From NCBI GenBank assembly GCA_019636015.1, contig JAHBYJ010000001.1:1674001-1738000 (forward strand): 64,000 bases of DNA, given 5' to 3'. The position numbers and the translations under genes were made by a program. The notes under the pieces are model-generated. The model was given only the letters and a program-made list of their open reading frames with translations, searched no databases and was not told the DNA's origin. Of this stretch, positions 1-10,400 are shown piece by piece. This DNA comes from Parvibaculaceae bacterium. GTDB lineage: Bacteria; Pseudomonadota; Alphaproteobacteria; Parvibaculales; Parvibaculaceae. The stretch's first letter is position 1, and each line of letters begins with the position of its first letter.

Positions 1-56
1 TACTTCAACTAATAAGGGCATGAATGCGAGGACTGAGATAGTTCTCTGCCTTATGC

Positions 57-677
57 TTAGATAGGAAATCCACATGCTTGCATTTCGGCGTGAATATGAG
101 CGATTTCAACTCCATCGTACAGCATCCGAAGAATTCGCCTCGAATCTTCAGTCATTCGCTCAGGATCCATTCGCACTCCCGACTTTACAGATGCCCCGCA
201 CCACTGGGGCTCGAGCATGCCCTTAATGTTCTGAACCCAGCTGAGGTACGGATCGGGAAAGAAATCAATGCCGCAGCTGCCCAGGCCCTTCTTCGTCACC
301 GATTGCATGAGACCGTCCTTCTCCACGACCGAATGGAGAACGTAGACCCTGCCGTGCGGTGCCCAACCCGTTACTCGCTTCCAGCCGTCAGAGTATTCGA
401 TGTGCCGTAGAGCGTTTTCATGGCTATTGTTGCGATTCCGGTCGTAGAAGGCGTTTGAATGCGCGATAGGAAAAACCCTGTGCCTCTTCAGCTTGAGAAT
501 ACGATCGGCGACCAACCATTCAGTTTTATCAGTCGCGGCACCATACTCGATTAGAGTCCGGTAAACTGCACCGCGCTCTTCCATACTGATTAATGAGGTT
601 TCATCGAAATCCGAAAAATGGTCCCGGGCGGAAGGAGAGATTCTGGACATAGGTTGCCTGCAATAGTTGTCTTGCAT
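57..677 (-). CDS. Hypothetical protein downstream of drmC
   Basis: This is a 206-residue protein I do not recognise. It is hydrophilic, with no signal peptide or membrane segment and no obvious catalytic motif. An aromatic- and histidine-rich middle part is followed by an acidic/hydrophobic C-terminal helix-like stretch ending in CGFPI. The ATG at 677 is poorly supported by a ribosome site (only a weak AGAG); a second ATG at 650 is possible. It follows drmC in the same direction after a 194-base gap (678-871) that holds no convincing gene, so it may be a separate unit or the tail of the DISARM operon. Base composition is lower in GC than the DISARM core, consistent with island cargo. The coding call rests on an uninterrupted frame and context. 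Confidence 0.55.
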   Translation of the reverse strand: MQDNYCRQPMSRISPSARDHFSDFDETSLISMEERGAVYRTLIEYGAATDKTEWLVADRILKLKRHRVFPIAHSNAFYDRNRNNSHENALRHIEYSDGWKRVTGWAPHGRVYVLHSVVEKDGLMQSVTKKGLGSCGIDFFPDPYLSWVQNIKGMLEPQWCGASVKSGVRMDPERMTEDSRRILRMLYDGVEIAHIHAEMQACGFPI

Positions 678-871
678 GCTCTATAACAGCCTCGGCTTGC
701 ACCGGAAATGAATCATTCTGTTTCATGTTCTGAACTCGACATACTTCATCCGCCTCTAGTGACTTGGTTGTTTTCAGGTGAGAGGTGGGAAGGTCGGACG
801 AGGAGGTTGTTGGGAGATAAGCTACGCCTACGGACATCTCGGTGAACGGACATCCAACGAATGTTCGTCAA

Positions 872-1633
872 TCAAGCGCAGCTTACGATATTTGTCTCGA
901 TTAAAGCATGAAGATGGGCATGTAGCCCGGCAGGGACATGCCCGCCGCTGATTACGACGCCAGCCTCCATGTTCTTCTCCAGTGCGTGTCCAGTAAGGTT
1001 CGCGCTGGTCAAGAACGCAGTCTGGCCGTCCGCAACAGCCACCTTCGCGTGAACCCGCCCTTCGGCGAATGGTACTGGCCGGTCGGTCCAAACATACAAC
1101 GACGCCGAGGGAACGCGGGCCCGCATCATAGCGACAGGATCGATGGACAAGCTCCCACCATGGTTCGTGGATGTCTCCAACAAAATTCGGATGTCGACGC
1201 CACGAGCGGATGCGGCGTTCAGTGAATTGACGACTGATGAGACGTCATATGCAACGAAGCTGACGAGAAAGAGGTCACTCTGGGCGCGATGGATGAGATC
1301 CAGAAGCACCTGCTCTGTGCGACGGGTGGCGACGAAGGGTGTCGTCGGGCCCGTCCAGACGAGTTCGACACTGCTCTCGCGCTGTGCCTTTTGGCGGGCG
1401 AAGGCCGCGCCGACCAAAATACCGGCCAATACATCGCCTGATATTTCCGTCTGCCTCCACGCGGCGATCAGACGATCGAGCGCTGCGCGAGCAGCCGGCG
1501 TAGTCACAAGCTGGTGCAGGCCCCCATCTCTTTCGGCCGATGCGGAGCCGCGGACACGATCAGCAAGTGCTTCGATCCTCGACGGAGACAACAGGGCCAC
1601 GAGATCCGTGGCTGCGACAAGCATCGCTTCCAT
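872..1633 (-). CDS. drmC: DrmC, phospholipase D-like protein of DISARM
   Basis: This 253-residue protein carries one HKD phospholipase D signature, H195-x-K197-x4-D202, followed by the typical SANLT segment. An N-terminal helical part (about residues 1-90) precedes the PLD fold. A single HKD motif implies a dimeric active site, as in PLD-type nucleases. DrmC is one of the three core DISARM genes; in published work it was dispensable for some phages, and its exact activity is unsettled. Its ATG (1633-1631) shares one base with the drmB stop (TGATG), so translation is probably coupled. It is the last gene of the overlapping DISARM chain. Identification rests on the HKD motif plus position directly after a DUF1998 protein. 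Confidence 0.93.
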   Translation of the reverse strand: MEAMLVAATDLVALLSPSRIEALADRVRGSASAERDGGLHQLVTTPAARAALDRLIAAWRQTEISGDVLAGILVGAAFARQKAQRESSVELVWTGPTTPFVATRRTEQVLLDLIHRAQSDLFLVSFVAYDVSSVVNSLNAASARGVDIRILLETSTNHGGSLSIDPVAMMRARVPSASLYVWTDRPVPFAEGRVHAKVAVADGQTAFLTSANLTGHALEKNMEAGVVISGGHVPAGLHAHLHALIETNIVSCA

Positions 1634-3474
1634 CAGACGGTCTCGAAGAATGCTGCATCGGGGTTTTCGAGCGTGGGCACGACGAGTGAGCGTTCGAGAT
1701 GGCGATTTCCCCGCTCACATGACGTTTCCGAGACGAACGAACAAGCGTGACACGCTGCGCCGTGAAGCGACTGATCCTTGCTCGGATCGTGTTCCGCACA
1801 GAGGGGATCGGAGGCGCAGATGTGGGCGCGGTCCAAGGCTTGGCGTAGAAGTCGGCCGAGATTTTCGGGCTTGCCGAGCTCTACCAGTCCCCCGAGCGTT
1901 CCATCCGAGTCTGCCGCAGCCGTGTAGATGAGAAATCCGGCTTGATCTCTGCCGTCCTCGACATCCGCATATATCCGCTCGCGAATACTCGCAGCATTGT
2001 AGCCGCACTCCAGCGCCAGTTCCCGGATCAGCATGTGCGCGAGGGTGTGCAGCATAACGTAGCGGACGCCGGGATAACCTTCGTTCGGGTCTAGGTTTCG
2101 CTTTTGACGCCATCCGCGGTGCCCTTGTCTGAGCCGGGCATCGAGCGCCTTCACGGGATCCTTGTCCGCCCAAGCCTTCAAAGCACCGGCGTCGAAACGG
2201 ATGAAAATACCTTCGCCGTGAACTTGGGTGGCCGGCACCCAATTCGGCGCGGCGCGTCCGAGTGGAGCCCGTGGGGCTGCGTCGTCTCCCGTGCCCTCGT
2301 CCGGGGACTCGACCCTCGTGAACCCTAGTAGGGCATTCACCTCACGAAGGCGCTCCAGTAAGAGGACGCGTGTGATCGCCGAACCAAAGCCCGAAGGAAT
2401 ACCGACCTTCTTGCTCATGAAGTGCGGATAATCGGTGGGCGGGTTGTCGGCTGTCAGGACATCCCACTCCGGTCCCTTCAGGTCACTTTGCTCGACGGCC
2501 GATCCGCCCTTGCGATGGGTTTCTATGGCAGTCCAGATCTGCTCATCGGTGAACTGTTCGATACCGGGGAGTTGAGCGGTCTTCTTGAGGGTCTTGACGA
2601 CGAATGCGACCTCGGCGGCGGAACTCACGTCTTCGAAGAAAGTCCAGCCGTCCGCGACTAGTTGCGTCAAAGGGCTTCCTATTTGCGGTATGGCCAGGAC
2701 CGATAATGTGACGGGGAACCAGCCATTCGTCGCCCCTAGAAGGATGGCGCGAGGGTCTTCTGTGCAATCGTCTTCGAACTTGTCAATGTGCGGATGTCGT
2801 CCGCGGCACCCCGGCAGATTGTCTCGGCCCGCCTGACCAAAGGCCTGCGCCATGTTCTTCGATGCGCCGCAGCCGTCACACTTGACCCACAGGTTCTCGG
2901 TTTGAAGCGATGCGCCGCTCTCGAAGAATCTCAACGTCGCGCGGCATGTGCTCGGTCCACCATGAACGAACCAGTGCCAGGCAAAGTCATCAAGATGGCC
3001 AGCACGACATGCCGTGAGGAAGCGGGCCGGAACCGCATCGGCATCTCTGACCCTTTGATTGTTGTTCGATCCTCGACAACCCTCATGAACGAAACGCGTC
3101 GATTCTGGGCGGTACCTGTTCTCTTTCAGCTTGAACAACCCGGCGTCATAGGGTGACAGCAGTCCGCATTTCACGCAGCGCAGCCATCTCGGAAAAGGCT
3201 TGACGGGCACGCCGATCAGCGCGGCAGCAGAAAAGGGATCTACGATGTCCCTTTCGCCGATGGGTGGCATACGCAATGAATCGACCTGGGGGCCGAGCAC
3301 GCCCCGGACGTTGGCGAGCAACCGTGCCTCTTGGATCGGCTGACATCTGTCTTTCTCCCAGCGGTCGATCCCCATCGTGACCACCGACATGTTCGGGAGG
3401 TCGATCAAGGCTCCCGGGCCGTAGGTCCAAAGCAACTGGCTCGGTCGAATTTCCCCTACGGGTGTCCTGCTCAT
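1633..3474 (-). CDS. drmB: DrmB, DUF1998 protein of DISARM
   Basis: This 613-residue protein begins with the RPSQLLWTYGPGALIDLP segment typical of DrmB. It has CxxC zinc-ribbon-like pairs in its first third and ends in a DUF1998 domain (about 466-613) with an HTLAHML motif and a cysteine cluster (C553, C559, C575, C578, C586) likely to bind zinc. DrmB forms a complex with the DrmA helicase that binds incoming DNA. The ATG at 3474 overlaps the drmA stop in an ATGA junction, and AGGAGG sits about 7 bases upstream, so this start is firm. It lies between drmA and drmC, the conserved core order. Length fits the family and no damage is visible. Confidence 0.95.
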   Translation of the reverse strand: MSRTPVGEIRPSQLLWTYGPGALIDLPNMSVVTMGIDRWEKDRCQPIQEARLLANVRGVLGPQVDSLRMPPIGERDIVDPFSAAALIGVPVKPFPRWLRCVKCGLLSPYDAGLFKLKENRYRPESTRFVHEGCRGSNNNQRVRDADAVPARFLTACRAGHLDDFAWHWFVHGGPSTCRATLRFFESGASLQTENLWVKCDGCGASKNMAQAFGQAGRDNLPGCRGRHPHIDKFEDDCTEDPRAILLGATNGWFPVTLSVLAIPQIGSPLTQLVADGWTFFEDVSSAAEVAFVVKTLKKTAQLPGIEQFTDEQIWTAIETHRKGGSAVEQSDLKGPEWDVLTADNPPTDYPHFMSKKVGIPSGFGSAITRVLLLERLREVNALLGFTRVESPDEGTGDDAAPRAPLGRAAPNWVPATQVHGEGIFIRFDAGALKAWADKDPVKALDARLRQGHRGWRQKRNLDPNEGYPGVRYVMLHTLAHMLIRELALECGYNAASIRERIYADVEDGRDQAGFLIYTAAADSDGTLGGLVELGKPENLGRLLRQALDRAHICASDPLCAEHDPSKDQSLHGAACHACSFVSETSCERGNRHLERSLVVPTLENPDAAFFETV

Positions 3475-6400
3475 TGCTGATCCTCCTGGGGCTGCGTCAC
3501 CCGCGGTCGCCAGGTCGGATCACTGGCCGATCGGTCGTCCTCCATCACGAGCCTCACTCCGGGCTCGACTTCCCGCATCGACATCGGGACGGTCCAATCG
3601 CTCCAAGGCTTGATGCCGGGAGCTGAGAGCAGCGGATAGGCGGTGGGACCCGCGCCATGCTTCTGATAGACGAGCGTACGGCCGCCAACGCCCGCTTCAT
3701 TGGCCCATTCGTCGGCACGGCTCTTCATCTCGGCTTCGGTCAGAGCCTTCTTCCCCGAGTCCTCGGTGACTTCCCAGGTGCGAGCGGCGACGGCGCCTAT
3801 CGTATCCAACATCTCTTGGCGGCTCGGACTGTTCATGGCGCCAGCGCCGTCATTTGCCGCGAAGGGATCGTAGGAGTGGCGCATGATGGAGAGCATCGCG
3901 CCGGTGAGCCCTCGGTCCAACGCCCGTGGTGAGAACGGGGTGACGGATTGAGCTTCAACGTGCTGATAGAAAGTCGCGTGGTAATGCTCGAAGGTCTCGT
4001 AATGCGACAAGTCCCGAGGCCGCGCCCAAGTCAGCACAGTGGCCACCAGTCCAGGCGGCGTTCGGCCCACACGGCTGGTCGCCTGGATGTACTCGGCCGT
4101 TCCCTTGGGTTGGCCGTTTACGACCATCACTCCGAGACGATTCACGTCGACACCTACCGACAGCATGTTCGTCGCGAGAACGGCATCGATCGGCCGAGCC
4201 TCCCCTGGCTTCCTGCTGGTCACCCATTTGCCTAGTGCCGGGTCGAAGGTGCCATCGAAAGGAACCTCGAGCTGATCAAGGTATCTCGGGATGTCCTGAC
4301 TGGAGACGCGCGACGTCAGTTCGCTGATTTCCTCGACCCGCCGCTGCGAAAGCCCCGGTCGGTCCACCAGGCTCATATCGACACGGAAGGAACGCGTTTG
4401 GACGTCGTCTTCGGCCAGACGCTTCATCCCTCCGAGTTCACGCAGCGAGTTGAAGTAGCCGACGAGGGTCATATAGGGGTCGGCCACCGGGCCAAACCGA
4501 TCGAACAGCGCCTGCGCGGCGGTGAGGAACGCCGTATAGGTCCTGATCAGCACCGCAGGGCGAGAGCTTCCGGGTGCGCAGATACCCATGTACCGCCGGC
4601 CGGGTTTCTCGTGGATGGGTCGCTGGACCGAGAAGAAATTGTCTTCGACGTCCAGACCTGAAGGCGGAAACACGGAAATGCGGCGCATGAAAACATTCCG
4701 GACCTGGTCGTCGGCTCGCCGCACGGTTGCGGTGGAAGCCACGACCTTGGGACGGACCTTCTCATCACCCAGAACCCAGCTGCTCAGCTCGTCGACCGCC
4801 GATTCGTAGAGACCCACCATGGTGCCCAGGGGACCGCTGATGAGGTGGAACTCGTCCTGGATTATCAGGTCTGGTGGTCGAATTGCGCGGACCGGCTTCA
4901 CACTGGCCGCCGCATACGCACCCCGCGCCTTATGTCCGGTGCCACAGTCATGACTCGGCCAGAGCAAACCATGGCGTCCGCATTCCTGCTCGACGCGGCC
5001 AAAGAGGTTCCGAACCTCGGGACGCCACGCCATCATCGCGAACTTGTCCACGGTCGCGATCATCATCGTCGGCGGGCGGTGATAGATCTCCTCGTCGACG
5101 ACTTTGACGGGAAGCCCCGGGTGAGGCTGGCCATTGGACTTCGCCTTCGAAAAATCGCAATTGCCGAGCTTGTCGCCACAGTGGATCAGCGTTCGTCCGG
5201 CGATCCTGTCGACCTCGATGTCGCGACCACCGGAGATCTCCCAACCGCACCAAGGGCAGCTGGTCAACTGTGCAGGCGATGCAATGCCCGCCTTGTTGCG
5301 ATCGTTGTTTCGAATGGCCTCGACAGCCTGGTGAGACGCTTCGGTCGTGCCCGGTGTCACGCGATTGCCGACCCAGAGACCGAGCGTAAAAGGTTCCTTG
5401 CCCCAGGTCTTGTCGTCTGCTCGACGAATGACTTCCATTGCGCAGAGAAGCGTCGTTGCCCTCTGGAACTGCTGCAGAGTCAGCAGTCGCAGCGTGTACC
5501 GCATGATGACGGCAAGACCGCGTGATGCGTCGAGGCCGCCCAGATCGTCCTTCAAGCGGCGCATGGCCATGGCGAAGGCCGCCACACCGAGATAAGCCTC
5601 GGTCTTTCCGCCACCCGTCGGGAACCAGAGGAGGTCCGCGAACGCCTCGACCGGCTTCGTCCGGTCCGGATGAGCGGGATCGGCGAGCGACGGGATCGAC
5701 AGCAGCAGGAACGCTAGCTGGAACGGGCGCCACGACCTGTTCTTCGGCACGTCCAACGTGCTCACGTCGACGGTCTCGTTCCGCCTCCGCTTCAGAGCGT
5801 AGATGCTTCGGACACGCTGCATCGCCATGGAGCGGTTGGCGAAGCGGAAAGCCTCCAGCGCTTTCGGATCAGCAAAGAGAGTGTCCATGCCATCTCGGAG
5901 ACGGCGCAGGATCTCCTCGCAACGCTCAATGACGTCTTTGCCTGGATCATCGAAGCCGGTGATCTCCGCACCCAACCGGGTATTCTGTTCGCCGATCCAA
6001 ACGGCGTAATCGTCGACGAGGCACGAGAGAGCGTCGCGCAGCGCGTCCGGCGCCATCTCTGCCAGCCGCGTCATGTCCAGCCAGCCCTCGTCGACCATGC
6101 GCCGCATGGCAGGGCGGTCCCTGGGATCGAGGCCGGGCGTTTCGGTGACGGCGACTTCGTAGCGCGGGATGATCTCTGTTCTGACGCGATGGGCCTTCGT
6201 AGGGTCCTCGGGCGTCGTATCGGCGTGAACGGACACCCCGTGTCCGACCGCGAACTCCAGCCGGTTGCGATAGATGAGCGCGAGACGGTCGCGTTCCGGG
6301 TCGTCGACGACCACTTCGTTGGAGGGGCGACGCCGAAAGACCGACTTGTCCCCGTGATCTTCGGGGGCCTCGACGGTGATCTCCGGCTGGAACAGCCAGG

Positions 6401-7466
6401 CGCGGTCCTTGTTGTCGTCGGGTTCCAACTGCCCGTTGACGAGGAACAACGTGACCAGGCGCTCCCCCTTGTTGTTCGTCCGAACCGTCCCCTGCAGGCG
6501 GACGTCCGGTTGATCGGGATCGGGAGTGGACGGCTTGATCGGCCCGTCGACGAGCGGAACCGTGACAACGCCACCACACGGGATGCGCTGCCAGACCCTG
6601 ACCTTCACCTCTTCCTGGTGACCGGTCTGGCGATTCTTTCGCGTCTTGACGATCTCGTGCTCATCGTTCGGGACCCGCTCGTAGCGTCCCCACCGTGCAT
6701 CGACGGCCAGCTTCCCGACATCGGGCGCCACGCAGAAGGTGAGGCCCATGCTGGAGGGAACCAGCGACTGGTTGTTCGTCGTGTCGATCTCGTCGAGCGC
6801 GTCGTCTTCGGGCTCCACCCGGCCCGATGCACTGGCGAACTCGGCGCCTGGTTCGTGGAGCGGCGCCGCCCGCTCATCCTCGAGGTCGCCAGCCTCATCG
6901 GCTGCCGAGGCTGGTTCGACCCGTGCCGCCTGGTCGTCATCCGGCCGCCGCGGCGCCAGCTTGCCGACCAAATAGCGGTCGCGGACGCTCATGTCCTTGA
7001 TCAGTTCATGGGGTCCACCGGCGGGGCCGAGCAGATCGTCACGCACGGCGAGTTCGAGGAGATCGCGGGTGTAGACGACATCGTCGATCAGAGGCACTGC
7101 CGAGGGATCTGAAATGCCGAGCAATGGAAAGATGCGGAGGAAATCATCCCATGGCAGTCGCGCTGCGGGGCCGGTCGGCGCGGTCAAACCGAGGTCTGCG
7201 AGTGGCACGGATGGACCGACGGCGTGCCAATGGTCGAAATGGATCGTGGCGCCGTCGAGGTTCGAACGGATACGAAGGATCCGGCCCACCTCCGAGACGT
7301 TGCCGCCATCGTCAAGCACGACAACCCATTGGCCCTCCTCGATTGCGCCGTGAGCAGTCGGCCTGACGTCTATACGCACGGAGTAGCGGGGCGCGCTGGA
7401 TGTCCTCTTGACGACCCAGGCGCTGACGGATGACTGGGTGGTTGCGGTCAGTTCGGCCACGGTCAA
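3471..7466 (-). CDS. drmA: DrmA, DISARM helicase
   Basis: This 1331-residue superfamily 2 helicase has a long N-terminal region (1-590) with an acidic linker near 180-230. The helicase core follows: Walker A PTGGGKTE (K621), motif II DEFH near 871-874, motif III ASTATV, and a C-terminal block with SVGVDV and QATSRVGR. Four cysteines between motifs I and II (CPWC...C...C) probably bind zinc. In DISARM the DrmA-DrmB complex is the DNA-recognition core. The reading frame starts with TTG at 7466, whose TTGA overlaps the drmMI stop, or with GTG at 7460. GAGGGGG lies just upstream and fits either. All helicase motifs are intact, so the protein is probably functional. Confidence 0.94.
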   Translation of the reverse strand: MTVAELTATTQSSVSAWVVKRTSSAPRYSVRIDVRPTAHGAIEEGQWVVVLDDGGNVSEVGRILRIRSNLDGATIHFDHWHAVGPSVPLADLGLTAPTGPAARLPWDDFLRIFPLLGISDPSAVPLIDDVVYTRDLLELAVRDDLLGPAGGPHELIKDMSVRDRYLVGKLAPRRPDDDQAARVEPASAADEAGDLEDERAAPLHEPGAEFASASGRVEPEDDALDEIDTTNNQSLVPSSMGLTFCVAPDVGKLAVDARWGRYERVPNDEHEIVKTRKNRQTGHQEEVKVRVWQRIPCGGVVTVPLVDGPIKPSTPDPDQPDVRLQGTVRTNNKGERLVTLFLVNGQLEPDDNKDRAWLFQPEITVEAPEDHGDKSVFRRRPSNEVVVDDPERDRLALIYRNRLEFAVGHGVSVHADTTPEDPTKAHRVRTEIIPRYEVAVTETPGLDPRDRPAMRRMVDEGWLDMTRLAEMAPDALRDALSCLVDDYAVWIGEQNTRLGAEITGFDDPGKDVIERCEEILRRLRDGMDTLFADPKALEAFRFANRSMAMQRVRSIYALKRRRNETVDVSTLDVPKNRSWRPFQLAFLLLSIPSLADPAHPDRTKPVEAFADLLWFPTGGGKTEAYLGVAAFAMAMRRLKDDLGGLDASRGLAVIMRYTLRLLTLQQFQRATTLLCAMEVIRRADDKTWGKEPFTLGLWVGNRVTPGTTEASHQAVEAIRNNDRNKAGIASPAQLTSCPWCGWEISGGRDIEVDRIAGRTLIHCGDKLGNCDFSKAKSNGQPHPGLPVKVVDEEIYHRPPTMMIATVDKFAMMAWRPEVRNLFGRVEQECGRHGLLWPSHDCGTGHKARGAYAAASVKPVRAIRPPDLIIQDEFHLISGPLGTMVGLYESAVDELSSWVLGDEKVRPKVVASTATVRRADDQVRNVFMRRISVFPPSGLDVEDNFFSVQRPIHEKPGRRYMGICAPGSSRPAVLIRTYTAFLTAAQALFDRFGPVADPYMTLVGYFNSLRELGGMKRLAEDDVQTRSFRVDMSLVDRPGLSQRRVEEISELTSRVSSQDIPRYLDQLEVPFDGTFDPALGKWVTSRKPGEARPIDAVLATNMLSVGVDVNRLGVMVVNGQPKGTAEYIQATSRVGRTPPGLVATVLTWARPRDLSHYETFEHYHATFYQHVEAQSVTPFSPRALDRGLTGAMLSIMRHSYDPFAANDGAGAMNSPSRQEMLDTIGAVAARTWEVTEDSGKKALTEAEMKSRADEWANEAGVGGRTLVYQKHGAGPTAYPLLSAPGIKPWSDWTVPMSMREVEPGVRLVMEDDRSASDPTWRPRVTQPQEDQQ

Positions 7467-10400
7467 TCGCCCCCCTCAATGGTCGTCGGAAGAATGTCGT
7501 CGAGGTCGAGAGTCGGCTCGGAAGCAGAAGCAGCGCGAGGTCTGTGTCCACGCGCCTTAGCTGGGCCTGCGGCCCCGTCATGTAGGCCCTGATTGACCTC
7601 ATCCCGGTAGCGCTGACTATTCAATTCGGCCAGACGCCGAAGAACTTCCAGTCGAGCGGATTCAGAGATCGTGAAGCGAACTCGATCATTTGCGGGAAGA
7701 TCCTGAAGCTCATGGAAGCCGTGACCCAGATCAATGTCGTCCCAGCCATAAAGTTTGGCTACGTGAGAGTCGATCTCACGATACAAATCGCGAAGTTCAT
7801 GAATCTTACTGTTCTTCTCCTCTGGGGAGTGAAGCAGATTGTACAAATCTGTCAGACCCATATTTAACGCAGACATTGCTAGTGTTTGCGCCCGCTCAAA
7901 ATCACGGCCAATTTCGTCCACACCGTTGCTTACATCGACCAAAGGAAAGGTTTCTACGCAATCGCGAGGTGTGTAGTTCTGACTAATGCCCAAGCTCGAT
8001 CCCATCTTGAAAACCCAAGACGCGTGTATATTGCTGCTTAATAGGGCAAACAGTCCTTTTCTATTGTCAGAAAAAACAACAATTTTCTGGTCGAAAATGC
8101 AGTCATTTTTTACGATATGAGGTGCGGCATATTTCGAGGACAAGGAGACGCAGATCACGTCATCTTGGCGGGTGTCTCCGTTCCACCCGTCTGGGTGACG
8201 ATCAAATAAATGTCCCCTACCGATATTGTGATACAAAGCAGGACGTTTATCTGCATACTGCCACCATCGAGTTGGAAGTGGCGCCCTCAATACATACTGG
8301 CCGTCTTCTTTGGTTCTTTGCCTGTCTGGCTTCACGCGCTCTTCGATCCATCGCCATGGTTGGACGTAGGTTGCGGCTTTTTCTGCTGGCCAATCCCAGA
8401 AGCAAATGACGCTTCGCGTTGGTTTCCTTTGAGGGCCAGAATTAAGATCTCGTCCGTTTAGATACGGGAGTATTACCTCGACATTTCTATTGTCGGCTGC
8501 GAGCATTTGGACTGCCTCTTCATGTGTGAGTACGAAGCCCATCCCCAAGACAATCGAGCCCTGAAAAGCCACACTCTCATTTTCTCTCAGCCGCCTTGGG
8601 CTCCACTCTTCAGTGCCAGACAAGAATGCTGATATCTGAGGCACCTCCTGCCCCGCCAGTCGGCGAACACCTCCCCAAAGGCCCTTGTAAATATGTACTC
8701 TACTGGTGACTACGGCTGCTGCTCCTGGCCACGGCTCGTTGGGGTATGCGGAATATATTGATGCTCCATTCTTCAATAGCCATTCTAGACCACCCTGGCG
8801 TGTGTCACCTTCAGCAATCGTGTTGGTCGCAAGAAGTCCAAAGTGGCCGGCTTCACGCAGTAGAACGAAGACACGCCTAAAGGAATGCGCAACTAAGTCA
8901 GCATTTCTGCCAGCGCCTGCATTAATCGTCACGAGCCACAGGCCAAATGCAGCCCCCAGAGTGCTCCGCACCCTCCTGCCGCCAAGAAATGGTGGGTTTC
9001 CTACAAAGGCATCAAAGCCACTGTTCTCACGAAGAAACACTTCGGGAAATTCAAGCGGCCAATTGAACGGCGTTCGTGCCACGCCGTCAGGAGCATCTTT
9101 GGACAGGTCAATCGTGGCCTCGCGCAGCAGCCGATGGTTCGCTGAGGCGTCGCCGCTCGCTGCAGCGTCAGCGAATGCGGCCAACGTCTCGATTCGAGAG
9201 GCGCGTTCTCCCCCACGCTCTTCAGCGAGAATGATTCCGACGAACGCATTAGCGATGAGCGTCGGTAGTTCTAGTTCGTCGCGTGATTGCGCATCAAGCG
9301 CCGCTATCGCTTCAACATCCTGTATGTCGCGCATGGGAATCGTCCGCAGACGAGTACGGAGCTTAAGCGCCCTGTCGACCGCTGACTGGATGGTCCGACC
9401 GGACAATCGCAGCTGAGCCTTTCCTTTCGGATTCATGTCGAGTTCGACCAACTGACCGAGATCATGAATTCCGAGAAGGCTGTCGCCACTGCGCAAATTG
9501 TGGTCAAGGAAGCCGAAGGGCCGCCCTTTGGACATGGTGGTGAGCCAGAGCGAGAGCTTGGCCAGCTCCACGGCCAGCGGGTTCTTATCCACGCCATAAA
9601 GGCATCGCTCCGCGACGAGGCGGCGGGCGACGATTGTGCGTTCCTCTGCGTCCGGCGATAGAGGATCGAAGTCCCCAGAAGTAGCATCCTCAACGATGCG
9701 CCCTTCACTGTCGATACGCTTGCCACCGGCCTCTGTCACCGACCAGGCCTCGACCAGACGAACCGAGAGCCAACGGCACGCCTGCACCAGGAAGGCTCCG
9801 GACCCCATGGCGGGGTCACAGATCTTTAGATCGATCAATTCCTCGGCGCACTTGAGCTTCCAATCCTCGGGCGCCTTGCCCTCAGCCGGGCCGTGATAGG
9901 CGACGGGCGTCAGCGTCTCTTCGACGATCTTCTCGGTGAGACTCTTCGGCGTGTAGTGCGTGCCACTCTCGCGCCGATCGGCGCCGAGCACGACGACAAA
10001 AGCGCCCTTGTGGTGGACGAGCGGATAGCCCCAGGGGTCGGTCCGCAGGAGGGGTGCGTAGGGCAGGATGCGGTCGCGCAGGCCGATGTCGCCGCGGCAA
10101 ACGGTGAGTAGGCGCGCGGCGAGACGATCGTCGGCAGCCCGCTCAAGCGCGTTGCGAATGGCGGACTCCGAGCGTTCGCTCCGTTCCTTCAACAACTCGG
10201 CCACTTTCGCCTGGCCATCGAGGCGCGCCGATTCGATCTCGCCGAACGTCACGCGCGGGCTCTTGGCCTTCGCGCCGCTATCGAGTTCCAGCGTGACGTC
10301 GTCGACGCGCTTCACCGTGCGTTCGAGGAGGCCCTCGTAGACGTGGCCGATCTGCTCCACGTCGAGTGCGCGATACGACAGCGTGCGGCCTTCGAAGGTC

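Noticed and set aside
6189..7112. 307-residue plus-strand frame inside drmA
   Set aside because: It is antisense to the drmA N-terminal region, with no ribosome site or recognisable domain.
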